DNA of 8,653 bases, from NCBI GenBank assembly GCA_900550065.1, contig URQR01000083.1, positions 1 through 8,653 on the forward strand, written 5' to 3'. A program made the translations under genes and the position numbers. Of this stretch, positions 6,208 to 8,653 are shown piece by piece (within the stretch, counting starts at the first letter, position 1; every line of letters begins with the position of its first letter). The DNA comes from an uncultured Eubacteriales bacterium. Lineage in GTDB: Bacteria > Bacillota > Clostridia > UBA1381 > UMGS1253. The notes beneath the pieces are model-generated. The model was given only the letters and a program-made list of their open reading frames with translations, had not been told where the DNA came from and did no database searches.

Positions 6208-6465
6208 TTGATTGGAATTATCGTAGAGGACACAGGCTCGACCGCCGCGCTCAACGATATTTTGCACGAGTACGGCGGCGACATTGTCGCCCGTATGGGT
6301 GTGCCGTACCGCGAACGCGGCGTCTGTATCATCAGCGTTGCGGTGGATGCGCCGGCCGACCGGATTAGCTCGCTTGCCGGGCGGTTGGGACGGCTTTCCG
6401 GCGTAAGTGTAAAAACAATGTATACAAAAATGGACAATGAAACTGGGAGGGGTCAACATGTATAA
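6172..6465 (+). CDS. TM1266-family iron-only hydrogenase system protein (putative regulator)
   Basis: A 97-residue ACT-like (ferredoxin-fold) protein of the family named after Thermotoga maritima TM1266, which is found almost only next to [FeFe]-hydrogenase maturation genes. The family core runs from about residue 10 to 86: RIALIGIIVED (10-20), LHEYGGDIVARMGVPYRERGV (31-51), and VDAPADRISSLAGRLGRLSGVSVKT (58-82). It has no DNA-binding motif, so the name 'regulator' rests on genome context, and its biochemical role is unknown. ATG at 6172 has AGGAGG (6161-6166) with 5 nt spacing. The last residues overlap the start of hydG by 8 bp, indicating translational coupling. An in-frame Met at residue 7 arises from an 18-bp tandem duplication and lacks a comparable ribosome binding site. 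Confidence 0.9.
   Translation: MEKQITMEKRIALIGIIVEDTGSTAALNDILHEYGGDIVARMGVPYRERGVCIISVAVDAPADRISSLAGRLGRLSGVSVKTMYTKMDNETGRGQHV
6445..6452 (+). promoter_or_regulatory. Ribosome binding site fixing the hydG start at 6458
   Basis: GGGAGGGG lies 5 nt before ATG at 6458. The reading frame is also open from an earlier ATG at 6437, but that codon lies upstream of this site and has no Shine-Dalgarno sequence of its own. The start at 6458 also places the radical-SAM cysteines at 96, 100 and 103, as in studied HydG proteins. Confidence 0.75.
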
Positions 6466-7873
6466 CAGTAAAGCAATGAAAGCAGAAGAGTTTATCGACG
6501 ACGCGGAAATTTTGCGCACGATTGCATATGCCAAAGAGCATAAAAACGATGCGGCGCTGATTGAGAAAATACTGGCGAAGGCGGCAGACTATCACGGGCT
6601 GACACACGAGGAGGCAGCGGTGCTACTCGAATGTGACGAGCCGGAGCTGTTGGAAAAAATTTATGCGTTAGCCGTCAAGGTGAAGGAGAAAATCTACGGC
6701 CGCAGAATTGTCATGTTTGCGCCGCTGTATTTGTCGAATTACTGCGTCAACGAATGCCGTTATTGCCCGTATCACGGGTCGAACAAGCATATTTGCCGCA
6801 GAAAGCTCACGCAGGAGGAAATCAAAAACGAAGTCATCGCCCTGCAAGATATGGGCCACAAGCGGCTTGCGTTGGAAACGGGCGAGGACCCGGTCAATAG
6901 CCCGATTGAATATGTGCTTGAAAGCATTAAGACGATATATAGTGTGAAGCACAAAAACGGTGCAATCCGCCGTGTCAATGTCAACATTGCGGCGACGACG
7001 GTGGAAAACTACCGCAAGCTGAAGGAAGCGGGCATCGGGACGTACATCCTGTTCCAGGAGACGTACCACAAGCCGACGTACGAGTACCTGCATCCGAAGG
7101 GGCCAAAACACAACTATGCGTACCACACAGAGGCGATGGACCGTGCAATGGACGGCGGTATCGACGACGTGGGAATCGGCGTGCTGTTTGGATTGTACGA
7201 GTACCGTTACGACTTTATTGGCCTGCTGCTGCACGCTAAACACTTGGAGGATGCGAAGGGCGTAGGGCCGCACACGATCAGCGTACCGCGTATCCGCCCG
7301 GCGGACGACGTGGATGTGCAGGAGTTCCCGAACGCGATTACCGACGCGCTGTTTAAAAAGATTGTCGCAATCCTGCGTCTTGCGGTGCCATACACGGGCA
7401 TTATCATTTCCACACGCGAGAGCGAGCAGAGCCGCGCAGAGGTGCTCAAGGTCGGCGTGTCACAGGTGAGCGGCGCGTCGCGTACGAGCGTGGGCGGCTA
7501 TGTGGACGGAGAAGAAGAGGAAAACACAGAGCAGTTTGAAATCAATGATACGCGTACGCTCGACGAGGTTGTGCGCTGGCTGTGCGAGCTGGGCTATATT
7601 CCGAGCTTCTGTACGGCGTGCTACCGCGAGGGACGGACGGGCGACCGGTTCATGCGGCTTGCCAAGTCGGGCCATATTGGCAACGTCTGTCAGCCGAACG
7701 CGCTGATGACCTTTAAGGAGTATTTGGAGGACTATGCCAGCGAGGAAACGAAGAAAGTCGGCGAGGCGATGATTGTAAAAGAGCTGGCGCAGATACCGAA
7801 CGAGAAGGTCAAGGAACAGGCGCAGAAGTATATCGAGCAGCTTGTCGGCGGTGAGCGCGACTTCCGCTTCTAA
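6458..7873 (+). CDS. hydG: [FeFe] hydrogenase H-cluster radical SAM maturase HydG
   Basis: Radical S-adenosylmethionine tyrosine lyase of 471 residues. HydG cleaves L-tyrosine to p-cresol and a glycine-derived fragment, and converts the latter to CO and cyanide bound to iron. This delivers the Fe(CO)2(CN) unit for the H-cluster. The radical-SAM CxxxCxxC motif is C96, C100 and C103 (YCVNECRYC). The HydG-specific auxiliary cluster motif CX2CX22C is C385, C388 and C411, near the C-terminus. That second motif separates HydG from its close relative ThiH (tyrosine lyase of thiamine synthesis) and from HydE. Long conserved blocks such as VGIGVLFGLYEYRYDF (238-253) and GVGPHTISVPRIRPA (268-282) also fit. 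It overlaps the TM1266-family gene by 8 bp and is followed 12 bp later by hydF, so the three genes are almost certainly cotranscribed. All cluster-ligating cysteines are present. Confidence 0.97.
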   Translation: MYNSKAMKAEEFIDDAEILRTIAYAKEHKNDAALIEKILAKAADYHGLTHEEAAVLLECDEPELLEKIYALAVKVKEKIYGRRIVMFAPLYLSNYCVNECRYCPYHGSNKHICRRKLTQEEIKNEVIALQDMGHKRLALETGEDPVNSPIEYVLESIKTIYSVKHKNGAIRRVNVNIAATTVENYRKLKEAGIGTYILFQETYHKPTYEYLHPKGPKHNYAYHTEAMDRAMDGGIDDVGIGVLFGLYEYRYDFIGLLLHAKHLEDAKGVGPHTISVPRIRPADDVDVQEFPNAITDALFKKIVAILRLAVPYTGIIISTRESEQSRAEVLKVGVSQVSGASRTSVGGYVDGEEEENTEQFEINDTRTLDEVVRWLCELGYIPSFCTACYREGRTGDRFMRLAKSGHIGNVCQPNALMTFKEYLEDYASEETKKVGEAMIVKELAQIPNEKVKEQAQKYIEQLVGGERDFRF

Positions 7874-7885
7874 GGAGGGGACAGC

Positions 7886-8653
7886 ATGGAGCAAAAGATG
7901 CACGATTTGAACCAAACGCCAAAGTCCGACCGGCTGCATATTGCCATTTTCGGCAAACGCAATGCGGGCAAGTCGTCGCTGATTAATGCTATTACGGGCC
8001 AGCAGACGGCAATTGTGTCCGACACGGCGGGGACGACGGCCGACCCGGTGTATAAAACCATGGAGCTCAGTCCTCTGGGACCGTGCGTGCTGATTGACAC
8101 GGCGGGCTTTGACGACGAGGGCGTTCTCGGCGCTCTGCGGGTCGAAAAAACGCGCAAAGTCGTCGAGGCTGCGGACGTTGCCATATTGGTATTTGCGGAT
8201 ACAGATTTTACATTTGAAACCGAGTGGGTTCAGATGTTGAAGAAAAAGAATACGCCCATCCTCGCAGTTGTGAATAAGGCAGATGTATTGGCAAATACAA
8301 ATGAAATTGCAGAAAAGGTCCGCGCGGAATTTGGCCTTGACGCGCTTTTGGTCAGCGCAGTAACGGGCGAGGGCATTGCACAGATACGGCCCGCGCTGGC
8401 TCGCCTCGTGCCGGAAGGCTTTGGTACACAGTCGATTGCGTGCCATCTCGCCGGCGCGGGCGACGTGGTGCTGCTCGTTATGCCGCAGGATATCCAGGCG
8501 CCAAAGGGGCGGCTGATTCTGCCGCAGGTGCAGACCATACGCGACCTGCTCGACGGCAAGGCGCTTGTGCTGTCGTGTACAACGGACTGCATGGACGGTG
8601 CGCTCGCCGCGCTCAAGGAGCCGCCCAAGCTCATCATTACCGACTCACAGGTG
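7886..8653 (+). CDS. hydF: [FeFe] hydrogenase maturation GTPase HydF, C-terminus cut by window edge
   Basis: Scaffold GTPase on which the 2Fe subcluster is completed from HydG and HydE products before transfer to apo-hydrogenase HydA. The visible 256 residues contain the full GTPase domain and the beginning of the dimerisation domain. GTPase motifs are G1 GKRNAGKS (23-30), G2 around T50-T51, G3 DTAG (71-74), G4 NKAD (130-133), and G5 SAVTG (157-161). HydF is usually about 400 residues, so the C-terminal [4Fe-4S]-binding region with its Cys/His motif lies beyond the window and cannot be checked. The post-GTPase stretch GDVVLLVMPQDIQAPKGRLI (192-211) is typical of HydF and separates it from Era or Der-type GTPases. 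ATG at 7886 has AGGAGG 7 nt upstream, starting at the last base of the hydG stop codon. Confidence 0.95.
   Translation, partial: MEQKMHDLNQTPKSDRLHIAIFGKRNAGKSSLINAITGQQTAIVSDTAGTTADPVYKTMELSPLGPCVLIDTAGFDDEGVLGALRVEKTRKVVEAADVAILVFADTDFTFETEWVQMLKKKNTPILAVVNKADVLANTNEIAEKVRAEFGLDALLVSAVTGEGIAQIRPALARLVPEGFGTQSIACHLAGAGDVVLLVMPQDIQAPKGRLILPQVQTIRDLLDGKALVLSCTTDCMDGALAALKEPPKLIITDSQV

Noticed and set aside
6090..6368. Open frame overlapping the leader and the TM1266-family gene in another plus-strand frame
   Set aside because: It runs through the terminator stem, lacks a ribosome binding site, and its later part is a shifted-frame reading of the conserved TM1266-family gene.
6437..6457. Upstream ATG giving hydG seven more residues
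   Set aside because: It lies before the strong GGGAGGGG at 6445-6452, which serves the ATG at 6458; the shorter start also fits HydG numbering.
7460..8446. Long open frame on the minus strand opposite hydG and hydF
   Set aside because: It is antisense to two genes with complete catalytic motifs, and the translated product has no recognisable domain.
1..8653. Defence system, CRISPR array, prophage or transposon content
   Set aside because: No repeat-spacer pattern, transposase, integrase or inverted terminal repeats were seen; the genes are metabolic, regulatory or maturation genes.

Overview
The window looks like chromosomal DNA of a strictly anaerobic Clostridia-class Firmicute (Oscillospiraceae-like, of moderate GC). 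The reasons are strong AGGAGG-type ribosome binding sites, an [FeFe]-hydrogenase maturation cluster, a Clostridia-style VanW-domain lipoprotein and compact gene packing. This placement is inferred from gene content, since no rRNA or marker phylogeny is present. I see no mobile element, CRISPR array, tRNA or rRNA.

Layout. (1) Positions 1-1490, minus strand: a two-gene operon of an XRE-family DNA-binding protein with a C-terminal cupin, followed by an AMP-forming acyl-CoA synthetase that runs off the left edge. A recognisable extended -10 promoter precedes it in the 252-bp divergent gap. (2) 1743-2363, plus: a small lipoprotein made almost only of a VanW domain. (3) 2459-3811, plus: glucose-6-phosphate isomerase with its own promoter. 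(4) 3930-4343, plus: a small uncharacterised P-loop protein. (5) 4456-5958, plus: threonine synthase, preceded by a GC-rich foldable spacer. (6) 5959-6171: a 213-bp structured gap ending in an intrinsic terminator only 20 nt before the next start codon. (7) 6172-8653, plus: a TM1266-family protein, hydG and the start of hydF, translationally coupled or closely spaced.

How they work together. The last three genes form one unit for building the H-cluster of [FeFe] hydrogenase. HydG makes the Fe(CO)2(CN) synthon from tyrosine and HydF is the GTPase scaffold for the 2Fe subcluster. The TM1266 protein is a small ACT-like companion of unknown activity. hydE is not in the visible part. The acyl-CoA synthetase and its XRE-cupin neighbour look like a self-contained, locally regulated fatty or organic acid activation module. 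pgi and thrC are housekeeping metabolism.

The most interesting non-coding signal is the leader before the hydrogenase-maturation genes. A terminator so close to the start codon leaves no room for a promoter behind it. Expression must therefore read through it, which suggests conditional attenuation by an RNA I cannot assign to a known class.
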